Assembly: GCF_044904665.1 (NCBI RefSeq)
Contig: NZ_JADIKM010000006.1
Span: forward strand, 310,001 to 374,000
Reading direction: 5' to 3'
DNA from: Dyella_A ginsengisoli
GTDB taxonomy: Bacteria; Pseudomonadota; Gammaproteobacteria; Xanthomonadales; Rhodanobacteraceae
DNA: 64,000 nucleotides
Shown one piece after another: positions 50,308-58,983 of the stretch; the first letter of the stretch is position 1, and each line of letters opens with the position of its first letter. Below the pieces are notes generated by a model. That model saw only the letters and a program-made list of their open reading frames with translations, had not been told where the DNA came from and made no database searches. Both the position numbers and the translations under genes were made by a program.

Positions 50308-53043
50308 ATGTCACATCGCAAAACGCTGTTAGCCGCGAGCATCGTCGCCAGCTTGTGCCTTGCCGGCACGCTGCAGGCACAGGATGCCAACCAGAACACC
50401 GCACCGCGCAAGGACAAGGCCAAGGAGCTGGCCGCGATCACCGTCACCGGCATCCGCGACAGCGAGGCCGAGTCGCTGGCGCTGAAGAAGGACGCCGCCT
50501 CGCACGTGGAGATCGTCACCGCCGAGGACATCGGCAAGCTGCCGGCCAAGAACGTGGCCGACACGCTGCAGCGCCTGCCCGGCGTCAACATCAGCTCGTC
50601 CAGCGCCAGCGAGGGCGGCTTCGACGAGAGCGACCGCGTGAGCCTGCGCGGCACCAACCCCAGCCTCACCCAGACCCTGGTCAACGGCCACACCGTGGGC
50701 ACCGGCGACTGGTTCGTGCTGAGCCAGGTGCAGACCGTCGGCCGCAGCGTGAGCTACAGCCTGCTGCCGTCGGAGATCGTCAGCCAGGTGGTGGTGCACA
50801 AGGCGTCGGAGGCGCATCTGGTCGAGGGCGGCAGCGCCGGCTCGGTGGACATCATCACCCGCAAGCCGCTGGAATTCGCCAAGCCGTACACCGCCGAGGC
50901 GTCCATCGGTGGCGTCTACTCCGACCTGCCCGGCACCACCAAGCCGCAGTTCAGCGGCCTGTTCAACTGGAAGAATGATGCCAACACCGCCGGCGTGCTG
51001 GTGCAGGCGTTCTACGAGAAGCGCGAGCTGCAGCGCAACGGCCAGGAGATCGTGGGCGGCTACAGCCAGATCGGCGCCAACGATCCGATCGCCGTCGCCC
51101 ATCCGGACCTCGCCGGCGTGTACTACCCGAACCTCACCGGTGCCGCGCTGTTCACCCAGCAGCGCGAGCGCAAGGGCGGCGTGATCGACTTCGAGATCAA
51201 GCCCACCGACAACCTCACGCTGGACCTGAGCGGCTTCTACTCCAAGCTCAAGGCCGACAACTACAACCGCAACTATCTGATGTGGGCCAGCCAGTTCGTG
51301 CCCTCGGGTGCGGGCCTGCAGCCGGGTTACACGGTCAGCAACAATGTGCTGACCAACGCGGTGTTCGCCCCGGTCGCCGGCAGCACCACGCCGTACGGCG
51401 TGTACGACCAGATCTCCCGTCCCGGCGCGTCGTCCGAATCGAAGTACCTCACGCTGGACGCCGACTGGCGCGTCACCGATCACCTGGACATCAAGGGCCA
51501 GATCGGCACCACCCGCGGCAGCGGCGCCAGCCCCACGCAGGACGTGATCGAGCTGGGCGTGGGTGCCGGCGCGGGCGCCAGCTGGGGCATGAACGGCATC
51601 GGCAAGCCGACCAACTGGACGCTGGGCGGCGACAACAGCTCGCCCTCGGGCATCCTGCCGCAGGCCGGCTGGATCTTCGGCGGCCAGGGCATCAAGGTGA
51701 AGGACAAGGAGGACTGGGCGCAGTTCGACGGCGAGCTCGATTTCGACGACGGCGCGCTCACCTCGCTGCAGTTCGGCGCCCGCTACGCCAAGCACGAGCG
51801 CAGCAATCCGTTCGAGGTGGCGCAGGGTCCGAACTGGGCGTCCGACTGGCAGAACCCGGCGGCGTATCCGACCGGCCACCAGAACTACCCGAGCGATTTC
51901 GGCAGCTCGCTGGGCGGCAGCTTCCCCGGCAACATCTGGTACTACACGCCGGGCCAGCTGGCGCAGATCGACGCGCAGTTCGCCAACCGCGATCCGGTCA
52001 GCCGCTTCTACTTCAACGACATCTACAAGGTGCAGGAGAAGGACTCGGCGGCCTACGTGCAGCTGAACTTCCAGTCCGGCATCGCCAGCGGCAACGTGGG
52101 CGTGCGCTACGTGCAGACCAAGGAGACCATCGGCTACACCAGCACCGCGCCCGATGCCGAGGCCAGCTCCGTCACCGGCCCGATCACCGGCTCGGCGTTC
52201 GGCGACTACTACTGGAACGTCTACAAGCACGACTACGGCAAGTTCCTGCCCAGCGCCAACCTCAAGTTCGACATCAACGACCAGTGGGTGGCGCGTTTCG
52301 CCGCCTCGCAGACGATGACCCGTCCGGACTACTCTGCGCTGGCCGGCTCGGTCTCCGCCGACGACCTCACCCACACCGGCAGCGGCGGCAACCCCAAGCT
52401 CAAGCCGCTGATCTCCACCAACTTCGACGCCGCGGTGGAGTGGTACTTCGCCCCGCGCGGCCTGCTCTCGGCCAGCGTGTACGCAATGAACCTGAAGGAC
52501 TACGTCAACTTCGGCAACGAGGTGCGCACCTTCAAGGATCTGCAGGCCACCCAGAACGCCGGCCAGGACGTCTACTCCGACTACCTGATCAGTGTGCCGA
52601 CCAACGTCAATGGCCAGGTGCGCGGCGTCGAGCTGAACTACATCCAGCCGATCGGCGACAACTTCGGCGTGCAGGCCAACTACACCTACGCTGACGGCCA
52701 CGCCTCCGGCGACAAGCCGCTGCAGGGCACCTCGAAGAACACCTACAACGTGTCGGGCTACTTCGAGAACAAGCAGTTCAACGCGCGTGTCAGCTACACC
52801 TACCGCTCGGCGTTCTATGCGGGCGTGAGCCGCACCGACACGTTCTTCCAGCAGGGCATCGGCAACCTCGCGGTATCGCTGGGCTACCAGATCAACGACC
52901 ACATCGCGCTGTCGCTGGACGGCATGAACCTCAACAACCCCAAGCTGAAGTACTACACGCAGAACGCCGCCTACGGAAAGCAGCCGTACGCGTTCTACGT
53001 CAACGGTCGCCAGTACTACCTCAACCTGCGCTTCAAGCTCTGA
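50308..53043 (+). CDS. TonB-dependent receptor of the nag locus
   Basis: 911 residues with a signal peptide ending in GTLQAQDAN. The N-terminal box-like ELAAITVTGIRDSE precedes the plug (EDIGKLPAKNVADTLQRLPGVNI, RVSLRGTNPSLTQTLVNGH, GSAGSVDIITRKPLEF). The barrel ends in YYLNLRFKL. The plug type is the Xanthomonas-Caulobacter carbohydrate receptor kind. Adjacent kinase, hexosaminidase and nag genes suggest chitooligosaccharide or GlcNAc-containing glycan uptake. GAGGGGAGG lies 8 bases before the ATG. It is followed by an intrinsic terminator. Confidence 0.92.
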   Translation: MSHRKTLLAASIVASLCLAGTLQAQDANQNTAPRKDKAKELAAITVTGIRDSEAESLALKKDAASHVEIVTAEDIGKLPAKNVADTLQRLPGVNISSSSASEGGFDESDRVSLRGTNPSLTQTLVNGHTVGTGDWFVLSQVQTVGRSVSYSLLPSEIVSQVVVHKASEAHLVEGGSAGSVDIITRKPLEFAKPYTAEASIGGVYSDLPGTTKPQFSGLFNWKNDANTAGVLVQAFYEKRELQRNGQEIVGGYSQIGANDPIAVAHPDLAGVYYPNLTGAALFTQQRERKGGVIDFEIKPTDNLTLDLSGFYSKLKADNYNRNYLMWASQFVPSGAGLQPGYTVSNNVLTNAVFAPVAGSTTPYGVYDQISRPGASSESKYLTLDADWRVTDHLDIKGQIGTTRGSGASPTQDVIELGVGAGAGASWGMNGIGKPTNWTLGGDNSSPSGILPQAGWIFGGQGIKVKDKEDWAQFDGELDFDDGALTSLQFGARYAKHERSNPFEVAQGPNWASDWQNPAAYPTGHQNYPSDFGSSLGGSFPGNIWYYTPGQLAQIDAQFANRDPVSRFYFNDIYKVQEKDSAAYVQLNFQSGIASGNVGVRYVQTKETIGYTSTAPDAEASSVTGPITGSAFGDYYWNVYKHDYGKFLPSANLKFDINDQWVARFAASQTMTRPDYSALAGSVSADDLTHTGSGGNPKLKPLISTNFDAAVEWYFAPRGLLSASVYAMNLKDYVNFGNEVRTFKDLQATQNAGQDVYSDYLISVPTNVNGQVRGVELNYIQPIGDNFGVQANYTYADGHASGDKPLQGTSKNTYNVSGYFENKQFNARVSYTYRSAFYAGVSRTDTFFQQGIGNLAVSLGYQINDHIALSLDGMNLNNPKLKYYTQNAAYGKQPYAFYVNGRQYYLNLRFKL

Positions 53044-53122
53044 CGCGCCCGTCGCGCCGCCGCCTCGACCCCGGCGGCGCGGCCGGCACCCGGCCACGGA
53101 CGGCCACCCCTTTTCCTCCCCG

Positions 53123-53150
53123 CGGGTCCGACGTTCGGGCCCGTTTTTTT
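53123..53150 (+). terminator. Intrinsic terminator after the nag TonB receptor
   Basis: CGGGTCCG (53123-53130) pairs with CGGGCCCG (53136-53143) with one G-T, loop ACGTT, then seven T. It lies 80 bases after the receptor stop. Confidence 0.88.
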
Positions 53151-53206
53151 GGTGGGCGTGGCAGCATCGCGAATCGATGCGGCCACCACCCGCCAAGGAG
53201 ACCTGC

Positions 53207-55558
53207 ATGACGCGTCGCCCGCTGCTGCATCGCCTCGCCCTGCTCGCCGGCATCGCATTGGTACTGGCCGCCTGCGCCATCGCCCCGGCGCCGCGTGCCG
53301 TGCCCGACGCCCCGGCATCGCCGGCCGCCGAAGCGCCGCTTTCGCTGATTCCCCAGGTCGCGCGGCTGGTCCGTGCACCGGGCCAGTTTCCGCTGCGCGA
53401 CGGCGTGCCGCTGGTGGCTGCCGCAGGTGACCGCGGCGCCGTCGCCGCCGCCCGCTGGCTGGCCGATGCCGCGCAGCGCAGTCGCGCGCTGGTGTTGCCG
53501 CTCGCACCGTCTGCACCGGCAACGCCGTCACCCGCCGTGCGCTTCGTGCGCGATGCTTCCATCGTCGGCGACGAGGCGTACCGCCTCTCCGTCGCACCCG
53601 ACGGCGTGCAGATCCGCGCGCGCACCGACGCCGGCCTGTTCTATGGCGCGGTGACGCTGTGGCAGCTGCTCACCGCCGTGCCGGCCGGCGCGCCGCTACC
53701 CGCGCTCACCATCGACGACGCGCCGCGTTTCGCCTGGCGCGGACTCATGCTGGACTCCGCACGCCACCTGCAGACGCCGGAGGAGATCCGCGCGCTGATC
53801 GAGCAGATGGCCGAGCACAAGCTCAACGTGCTGCACTGGCACCTTACCGACGACCAGGGCTGGCGCATCCAGATCAAGCGCTACCCCGCGCTCACCCGCG
53901 TCGGGGCGTGGCGCGTGCCGCCCGACGCCGGCCGCGACGGCGAGCCGAAGCGCTACGGCGGCTTCTACACCCAGCAGCAGATCCGCGAGATCGTCGCCTA
54001 CGCCGCCGCGCGGCACATCACCGTGGTGCCGGAGATCGACCTGCCCGGCCACGCCACCGCGGCGGTGGCGGCGTACCCGCGGCTCGGCGTCACCGGCAAG
54101 CGCATCGCCGTGTCGCCGGACTGGGGCGTCAACACCACGCTGTACAACCCCAGTCCCGCCACCGTGCGCTTCATGCAGCACGTGCTGGACGAGGTGATGG
54201 CGCTGTTCCCCTCGCGCTTCATCCACCTCGGCGGCGACGAGGCGGTGAAGGATCAGTGGCAGGCCTCGCCCGCCGTGCAGGCGCAGCGCAGGCGCCTGGG
54301 GCTGGCCAGCGACGACGCGCTGCAAAGCTGGTTCATGGACCAGCTGGGCAGCTACCTCGCCGCGCACGGGCGCCGCATGATCGGCTGGGACGAGATCCTC
54401 GACGGCGGGGTGCCGGGCAATGCCGCGGTGATGTCCTGGCGCGGCAACAAAGGCGCCGTGGCTGCCGCGCAGAAGGGGCACGACGTGGTGCTGTCGCCGG
54501 CGCCCGATCTGTACTTCGACCAGCTGCAGAGCGATCGCGCCGACGAGACCACGGGCCGCATCCCGGTGAAGTCGCTGGCCGACATCTACGCCTTCGAGCC
54601 GGTGCCTAAACAGCTCGATGCCGCGCAGGCCAGCCACGTGCTGGGCGCGCAGGCGAATGTGTGGACCGAGCACATGCCGAGCTTCGCGCACATCGAGCAT
54701 GCGGTGTTCCCGCGCCTCGACGCGCTGGCCGAGGTGACCTGGACGCCCGTCGCGCGGCGCGACTGGCCTGATTTCCTCGCCCGCCTGCCGGTGCAGCTGG
54801 CGCGCTATCGCGCCGCCGGCATCGGCTATGCCGACAGCGCGTTCGCGCCGTCGATTGACCTCGATGCCGAGGCCGCGCTGGCCAGCGGTCGCGCCGTGAT
54901 CACGCTCGCCAACCAGGCGCGCTTCGGCACGCTGCGCTACACACTGGACGGTAGCGAGCCCGGCGCGACTGCACGGCGTTATGTGGCTCCGTTCGAGGTG
55001 ATGCTGCCGGCTACGATCCGTGCAACGGCGTTCGCGCCCGACGGCATTGAGCTCGCCGCGCCGCGCACGCGGGTGATCGATCGCCGCGCACTGCTTACGC
55101 GCTCGGGCAACGCGCTCCTCAACTGCCCCGGGAGCGCGTTCCGCCTGCGCGTGCAGCCCGAGGCGGATGCCACCACGCTGGCGCCGGTCTACACCGTGCC
55201 GCTGTTCAACAGCTGCCAGCAGTGGCCGGCCGCACCGCTCGATGGCATCACCGCGTTGCGCGTGACACTGCAGCGCCTGCCCAACAACTACGCCCTGGCG
55301 CACGAGGCCAGCCTCGTCGTGCAGCACCCGCACGCCACGCCGTTCGGCGAGCTGGTGGCACACGTCGACGGCTGTGACGGCAAGGTGCTGGCCAGCTGGC
55401 CGCTGCCCGATCCGGCGCACTCGCCGCGCGCGTTGCACTTCGACTCTTCCATTGCGCCGCCCGCCGGCAAGCACGACCTCTGCTTCGTCATCACCGCGCC
55501 CACCGACGGTCCGCTGCATGCGTTTGACCGGGTGGAGTTGGGGGAGGGCGGGAAGTGA
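53207..55558 (+). CDS. Beta-N-acetylhexosaminidase (GH20), lipoprotein
   Basis: 783 residues. A lipoprotein signal (GIALVLAACA) anchors it outside the inner membrane. After a glyco_hydro_20b domain (to ~residue 170) the catalytic barrel begins at PRFAWRGLMLDSARHL. The acid/base pair D-E is HLGGDEAVKDQW (about residues 344-345). GWDEILDGGVP and VMSWRGNKGAV follow. A C-terminal CHB_HEX_C-like domain and a carbohydrate-binding-like tail complete the length. It splits terminal GlcNAc or GalNAc from chitooligosaccharides or glycans. AAGGAGA lies 5 bases before the ATG at 53207. Confidence 0.93.
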   Translation: MTRRPLLHRLALLAGIALVLAACAIAPAPRAVPDAPASPAAEAPLSLIPQVARLVRAPGQFPLRDGVPLVAAAGDRGAVAAARWLADAAQRSRALVLPLAPSAPATPSPAVRFVRDASIVGDEAYRLSVAPDGVQIRARTDAGLFYGAVTLWQLLTAVPAGAPLPALTIDDAPRFAWRGLMLDSARHLQTPEEIRALIEQMAEHKLNVLHWHLTDDQGWRIQIKRYPALTRVGAWRVPPDAGRDGEPKRYGGFYTQQQIREIVAYAAARHITVVPEIDLPGHATAAVAAYPRLGVTGKRIAVSPDWGVNTTLYNPSPATVRFMQHVLDEVMALFPSRFIHLGGDEAVKDQWQASPAVQAQRRRLGLASDDALQSWFMDQLGSYLAAHGRRMIGWDEILDGGVPGNAAVMSWRGNKGAVAAAQKGHDVVLSPAPDLYFDQLQSDRADETTGRIPVKSLADIYAFEPVPKQLDAAQASHVLGAQANVWTEHMPSFAHIEHAVFPRLDALAEVTWTPVARRDWPDFLARLPVQLARYRAAGIGYADSAFAPSIDLDAEAALASGRAVITLANQARFGTLRYTLDGSEPGATARRYVAPFEVMLPATIRATAFAPDGIELAAPRTRVIDRRALLTRSGNALLNCPGSAFRLRVQPEADATTLAPVYTVPLFNSCQQWPAAPLDGITALRVTLQRLPNNYALAHEASLVVQHPHATPFGELVAHVDGCDGKVLASWPLPDPAHSPRALHFDSSIAPPAGKHDLCFVITAPTDGPLHAFDRVELGEGGK

Positions 55559-55610
55559 GGCTGGTCGGGCGAACGGGCAGTTGTTCGGATGGGCGATCGC
55601 GCAAAAGACG

Positions 55611-55719
55611 CTGGATTCCGGCTTTCGCCGGAATGACGACTTGGAGAGTTCGAGGTGGCTGGGCAATCCGATGCAGCACGAACCGCCTCACCGTCATTCC
55701 GGCGAAAGCCGGAATCCAG
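55611..55719. repeat. REPIN-like inverted pair of ATTCCGGC repeats
   Basis: CTGGATTCCGGC...CCGGAATGAC (55611-55637) is repeated in inverted orientation at 55693-55719. Each copy is itself a palindrome (ATTCCGGC/GCCGGAAT with a 4-base loop). The two are separated by 55 bases. The motif is common as dispersed repeats in many proteobacteria. It lies between hexosaminidase and nagX in the transcribed direction. Confidence 0.85.
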
Positions 55720-55763
55720 TGACTTCGGCTCCTGAGATCCGGCGCGCGACAAACATCCGAGCC

Positions 55764-56852
55764 ATGCCTGAATCCACCTGCCATCCATCCGGCCCACGCT
55801 TCGCCTCCGTCGACGCCCTGCGCGGCATCACCGTGGCCGCCATGCTGCTGGTCAACGACCCGGGCGACTGGGATCACGTGTACTGGCCGCTGGAGCACGC
55901 GCAGTGGCACGGCTGCACGCCGACCGACCTGATCTTCCCGTTCTTCCTGTTCGTCGTTGGCGTCTCGATCGCGCTTGCCTTCGGTCCGAAGCTTGAACGT
56001 GGCGACGCGCGCGCACCGCTGCTGCGCGGTGCGTCGCTGCGGGCGCTGCGCATCCTCGCGCTTGGCCTGGCGATCAATGTCCTCGCCGCGTGGCTGATGC
56101 CCGGCGCGCACCTGCGCCTGCCGGGAGTGCTGCAGCGGATCGCGCTGTGCTTTGCGCTGGCCGCGTCGTTCGCGCTGTACACGCGGCCGCGAACCCAGGG
56201 CGCGACGATCGTGGCGATCCTCGCCGGCTACGCATGGCTGCTGCATCTGGGCGGCACGCTGGCGCCGTGGGACAACCTGGTCAGCCGCAGCGACAGCGCG
56301 CTGTTCGGCCGCTTCGTCTACCAGATCGATCCGCTCACCGGCCGCGGCCACGATCCGGAGGGCTTGCTCGGCACGCTGCCGTCGCTGGCCACCACGCTGC
56401 TCGGCCTGTTCGCCGGGCGCTGCCTGCGCGCTGGACGCGCGCGCTGGCTGTGGCCGGCGGGCCTCGTGCTGCTGGCAGCAGGCGCGGCGTGGTCGCTGGT
56501 GTTGCCGTTCAACAAGAACCTGTGGACGCCTTCGTTTGTACTGTGGACCGGCGGCTGGGCGATGCTCGCCCTGGCGTGGTGCCATGTCGCCGTCGACCAC
56601 CGCGGCTGGCCTCCGATCGGTCGCCGCTTCGGCGTCAACGCCATCGCAGCGTACGCCGGCTCGGAGCTGATGCAGATCCTGCTGCCGGCCTCGGGCGCAC
56701 AACAGGTGCTCTACACCGAGGGCCTGGCGCGCTGGCTCACCCCCGTGGCCGGGCCGTACGTGGCGTCGCTGGCGTGGGCGATCGCCTTCGTCGCGCTGTG
56801 GTGGTTCATCGTGTGGGCGATGGACCGGCGCGGGATCCATCTGAAACTCTAG
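55764..56852 (+). CDS. nagX: NagX-like membrane protein (heparan-alpha-glucosaminide N-acetyltransferase family)
   Basis: 362 residues and about ten transmembrane helices. The N-terminal SVDALRGITVAAMLLVNDPG and GCTPTDLIFPFFLFVVGVSIALAF are the DUF5009/DUF1624 signature; the human relative HGSNAT acetylates glucosamine. In Shewanella and Xanthomonas it is called NagX and occurs with nag genes, function unproved. The ATG at 55764 is the first before the conserved start; no strong Shine-Dalgarno is seen. The stop codon TAG overlaps the left end of a 164-bp inverted repeat. Confidence 0.88.
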   Translation: MPESTCHPSGPRFASVDALRGITVAAMLLVNDPGDWDHVYWPLEHAQWHGCTPTDLIFPFFLFVVGVSIALAFGPKLERGDARAPLLRGASLRALRILALGLAINVLAAWLMPGAHLRLPGVLQRIALCFALAASFALYTRPRTQGATIVAILAGYAWLLHLGGTLAPWDNLVSRSDSALFGRFVYQIDPLTGRGHDPEGLLGTLPSLATTLLGLFAGRCLRAGRARWLWPAGLVLLAAGAAWSLVLPFNKNLWTPSFVLWTGGWAMLALAWCHVAVDHRGWPPIGRRFGVNAIAAYAGSELMQILLPASGAQQVLYTEGLARWLTPVAGPYVASLAWAIAFVALWWFIVWAMDRRGIHLKL

Positions 56853-57014
56853 GAGCGTGGGCCGTAGAAGCCATTCGGACTGCAAACCCCTCTGCGCGGT
56901 CCATTTTTCCGTCGCTTTTTGGCCCATGGAACCACCATGGGCCGGCAAACCGCCGAAAAACTGTCCTCGCACAGAGGACTTCTCGCCGCGAACGTTTCTA
57001 CGGCCCACGCTCCT
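56851..57014. repeat. 164-bp imperfect inverted repeat overlapping the nagX stop
   Basis: The outer arms AGGAGCGTGGGCCGTAGAA (56851-56869) and its exact reverse complement (56996-57014) are perfect over 19 bases. The inside is also self-complementary: CCTCTGCG/CGCACAGAGG with differences, TTTTTCCG/CGCCGAAAAA, and a perfect CCCATGG/CCATGGG near the centre. The whole element can form one long hairpin. It resembles a miniature transposable or REP-type element; it holds no gene. Confidence 0.85.
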
Positions 57015-57083
57015 GGCCCGCGCGGTCGCTGCGGCGGGCGCTCGTTATCATCGACGCCCCTGCCTGTCCCCGAGGAGTCGACG

Positions 57084-58844
57084 ATGAACCGATTGCCGTC
57101 CGCGCTGCGCCGCGCACTGTGCTCTGCCGGCTGCGCCGCGCTGCTGGCCGGCTGCGCCGGCGTCGCCACTGCGCCCGCCGCTGCCGACCGGGGCGCCGCC
57201 ACCGCGGCCGCCATCAGCGTGCCGGCGATCGCGCGCCCGTCCGGCGAAACACCCGCCTGGTGGTTCCGTGCCGGCGCGGCGCAGGCGGCGGCCGCATCGG
57301 CACAGGCGCAGGCCGGCGGCCAGCGTGCGAAGAACGTCATCGTCTTCCTCGGCGACGGCATGAGCCTGCCGACCATCGCGGCGGCGCACATCCTGGCCGG
57401 CCAGCGTGCGGGAGTGGACGGCGAGAGCTACCGGCTGAGCTTCGAACAGTTTCCCTTCAGCGCGCTCAGCCGCACCTATGAGACCGACCAGCAGACGCCC
57501 GACTCGGCCGGCACCATGACCGCCATCATGACCGGCGTGAAGACTCGCGCCGGCTACATCGGGGTGTCGCAGGTACCGCGGCGCGACGACTGCGCCGGCA
57601 GTCGCGGCCAGGAGCTGGTGACCACGCTGGAACTGGCCGCCGCGGCGGGCATGAGCACCGGTGCGGTGACCACCACGCGCATCACCCACGCCACGCCCGC
57701 GGCCACCTACGGCCATCTGCCCGAGCGCAATTGGGAAGTCGATGCCGAGCTCACGCCGGAAGCTAAGGCGCAAGGCTGCAAGGATTTCGCCGCGCAGCTG
57801 GTCGACTTCCCCGGCGGCGGACTCACCGTGGCGATGGGTGGCGGACGCACCGAGTTCCTGCCGGCGGGCGCGGCCGATCCGGAACACGCCACCGCGGTGG
57901 GCCGCCGCCTCGATGGCCGCAATCTCGTTGCCGAATGGACGGCCCGACATCCGCAGGGCCGCTACGTATGGAACCAGCACCAGCTCGACGCGCTGGATCT
58001 CGCGCACACGCCGCAGCTGCTGGGCCTGTTCGAGCCCTCGCACATGCACTACGAGCACGAGCGTCTCCACGACGCCGCCGGCGAGCCCAGCCTGGCGCAG
58101 ATGACGACCGCCGCCATCACCGTGCTCAGGCAGAACCCGAACGGTTTCTTCCTGATGGTCGAAGGCGGGCGCATCGACCACGCCCTGCATGCGGGCAACG
58201 CGTTCCGCGCGCTGGACGAAACCATCGCCTTCGCCGAGGCGGTCAAGGCCGCGCAGGCGGCCACCGATCCGGCCGACACGCTGATCGTGGTCACCGCCGA
58301 CCACAGCCACACGATGACCTTCGCCGGCTACCCGCGTCGCGGCAACCCCATCCTGGGCAAGGTGCAGGGCCACACCAGCAGCTACGACGAGGGCAGCACG
58401 CCCGGCAACGCACCCGACGCCACCGGCCTGCCGTACACCACGCTCGGCTTCGCCAGCGGCCCCGGCTACACCGGCGCCAGCGATCGCCAGAGCGAAGGCC
58501 CCAAGCACTACCCGCACGCGCCCAACCACATCAGCCCCGCCACGCAGGGACGCCCCAACCTCACCGACGTGGACACCACCGATCCCGATTACCTGCAGGA
58601 AGCCACCGTGCCGCTGAAGGCCGAGACGCACGGCGGCGAAGACGTGGCGATCTTCGCCAACGGCCCCGGTGCCGCGGCCTTCCACGGCGAGCTGGAGCAG
58701 AACGCGATCTTCCACATCATCGTGCAGCACACGCCGCGCCTGCGCACCGAGTTGTGCCAGCTCGGCAGCTGCAACGCCGCCGGCGTGCCGGTCGAGCGCC
58801 CGCTGTATTCGCGCTGGCTGCAGCAGGAACAGCAGGGCAGGTAA
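57084..58844 (+). CDS. phoA: Alkaline phosphatase (PhoA family), lipoprotein
   Basis: 586 residues. The lipobox is LLAGCAG near residue 20. The catalytic Ser is in TPDSAGTMTAIMTGVKT (about residue 140). Metal ligands appear in NVIVFLGDGMS, VEGGRIDHALHAGN and VVTADHSHTMTFAG, and a late histidine follows. The protein is longer than E. coli PhoA. It releases phosphate from organic monoesters in the periplasm or at the surface. CGAGGAG lies 7 bases before the ATG at 57084. It is first of a run of phosphate-releasing enzymes; I see no clear Pho box. Confidence 0.9.
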   Translation: MNRLPSALRRALCSAGCAALLAGCAGVATAPAAADRGAATAAAISVPAIARPSGETPAWWFRAGAAQAAAASAQAQAGGQRAKNVIVFLGDGMSLPTIAAAHILAGQRAGVDGESYRLSFEQFPFSALSRTYETDQQTPDSAGTMTAIMTGVKTRAGYIGVSQVPRRDDCAGSRGQELVTTLELAAAAGMSTGAVTTTRITHATPAATYGHLPERNWEVDAELTPEAKAQGCKDFAAQLVDFPGGGLTVAMGGGRTEFLPAGAADPEHATAVGRRLDGRNLVAEWTARHPQGRYVWNQHQLDALDLAHTPQLLGLFEPSHMHYEHERLHDAAGEPSLAQMTTAAITVLRQNPNGFFLMVEGGRIDHALHAGNAFRALDETIAFAEAVKAAQAATDPADTLIVVTADHSHTMTFAGYPRRGNPILGKVQGHTSSYDEGSTPGNAPDATGLPYTTLGFASGPGYTGASDRQSEGPKHYPHAPNHISPATQGRPNLTDVDTTDPDYLQEATVPLKAETHGGEDVAIFANGPGAAAFHGELEQNAIFHIIVQHTPRLRTELCQLGSCNAAGVPVERPLYSRWLQQEQQGR

Positions 58845-58860
58845 AGCACATGGATAAAGC

Positions 58861-58894
58861 CCCTCTCCCGCCGGGAGAGGGGTGGGGTGAGGGT
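58861..58894. repeat. Palindromic CCCTCTCCC repeat between phoA and the glycerophosphodiesterase gene
   Basis: CCCTCTCCCG and CGGGAGAGGG pair tightly and are followed by GTGGGGTGAGGGT. Same family as the copies at 9753, 9844, 20103 and 20178. Confidence 0.75.
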
Positions 58895-58983
58895 ACGGCC
58901 GGCGCGTGATGAGGAGCGCCGTTGCCATCCCCCTGCAACCACCGATCCGTAAAACGCACGGCATCTCCCTGCCGGAATCGCCC

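Noticed and set aside
50329..53625. A 1098-codon minus-strand frame opposite the nag TonB receptor
   Set aside because: The plus strand holds a receptor with signal peptide, plug and terminal strand; the opposite frame has Val/Ala/Arg-rich repetitive composition and no start signal.
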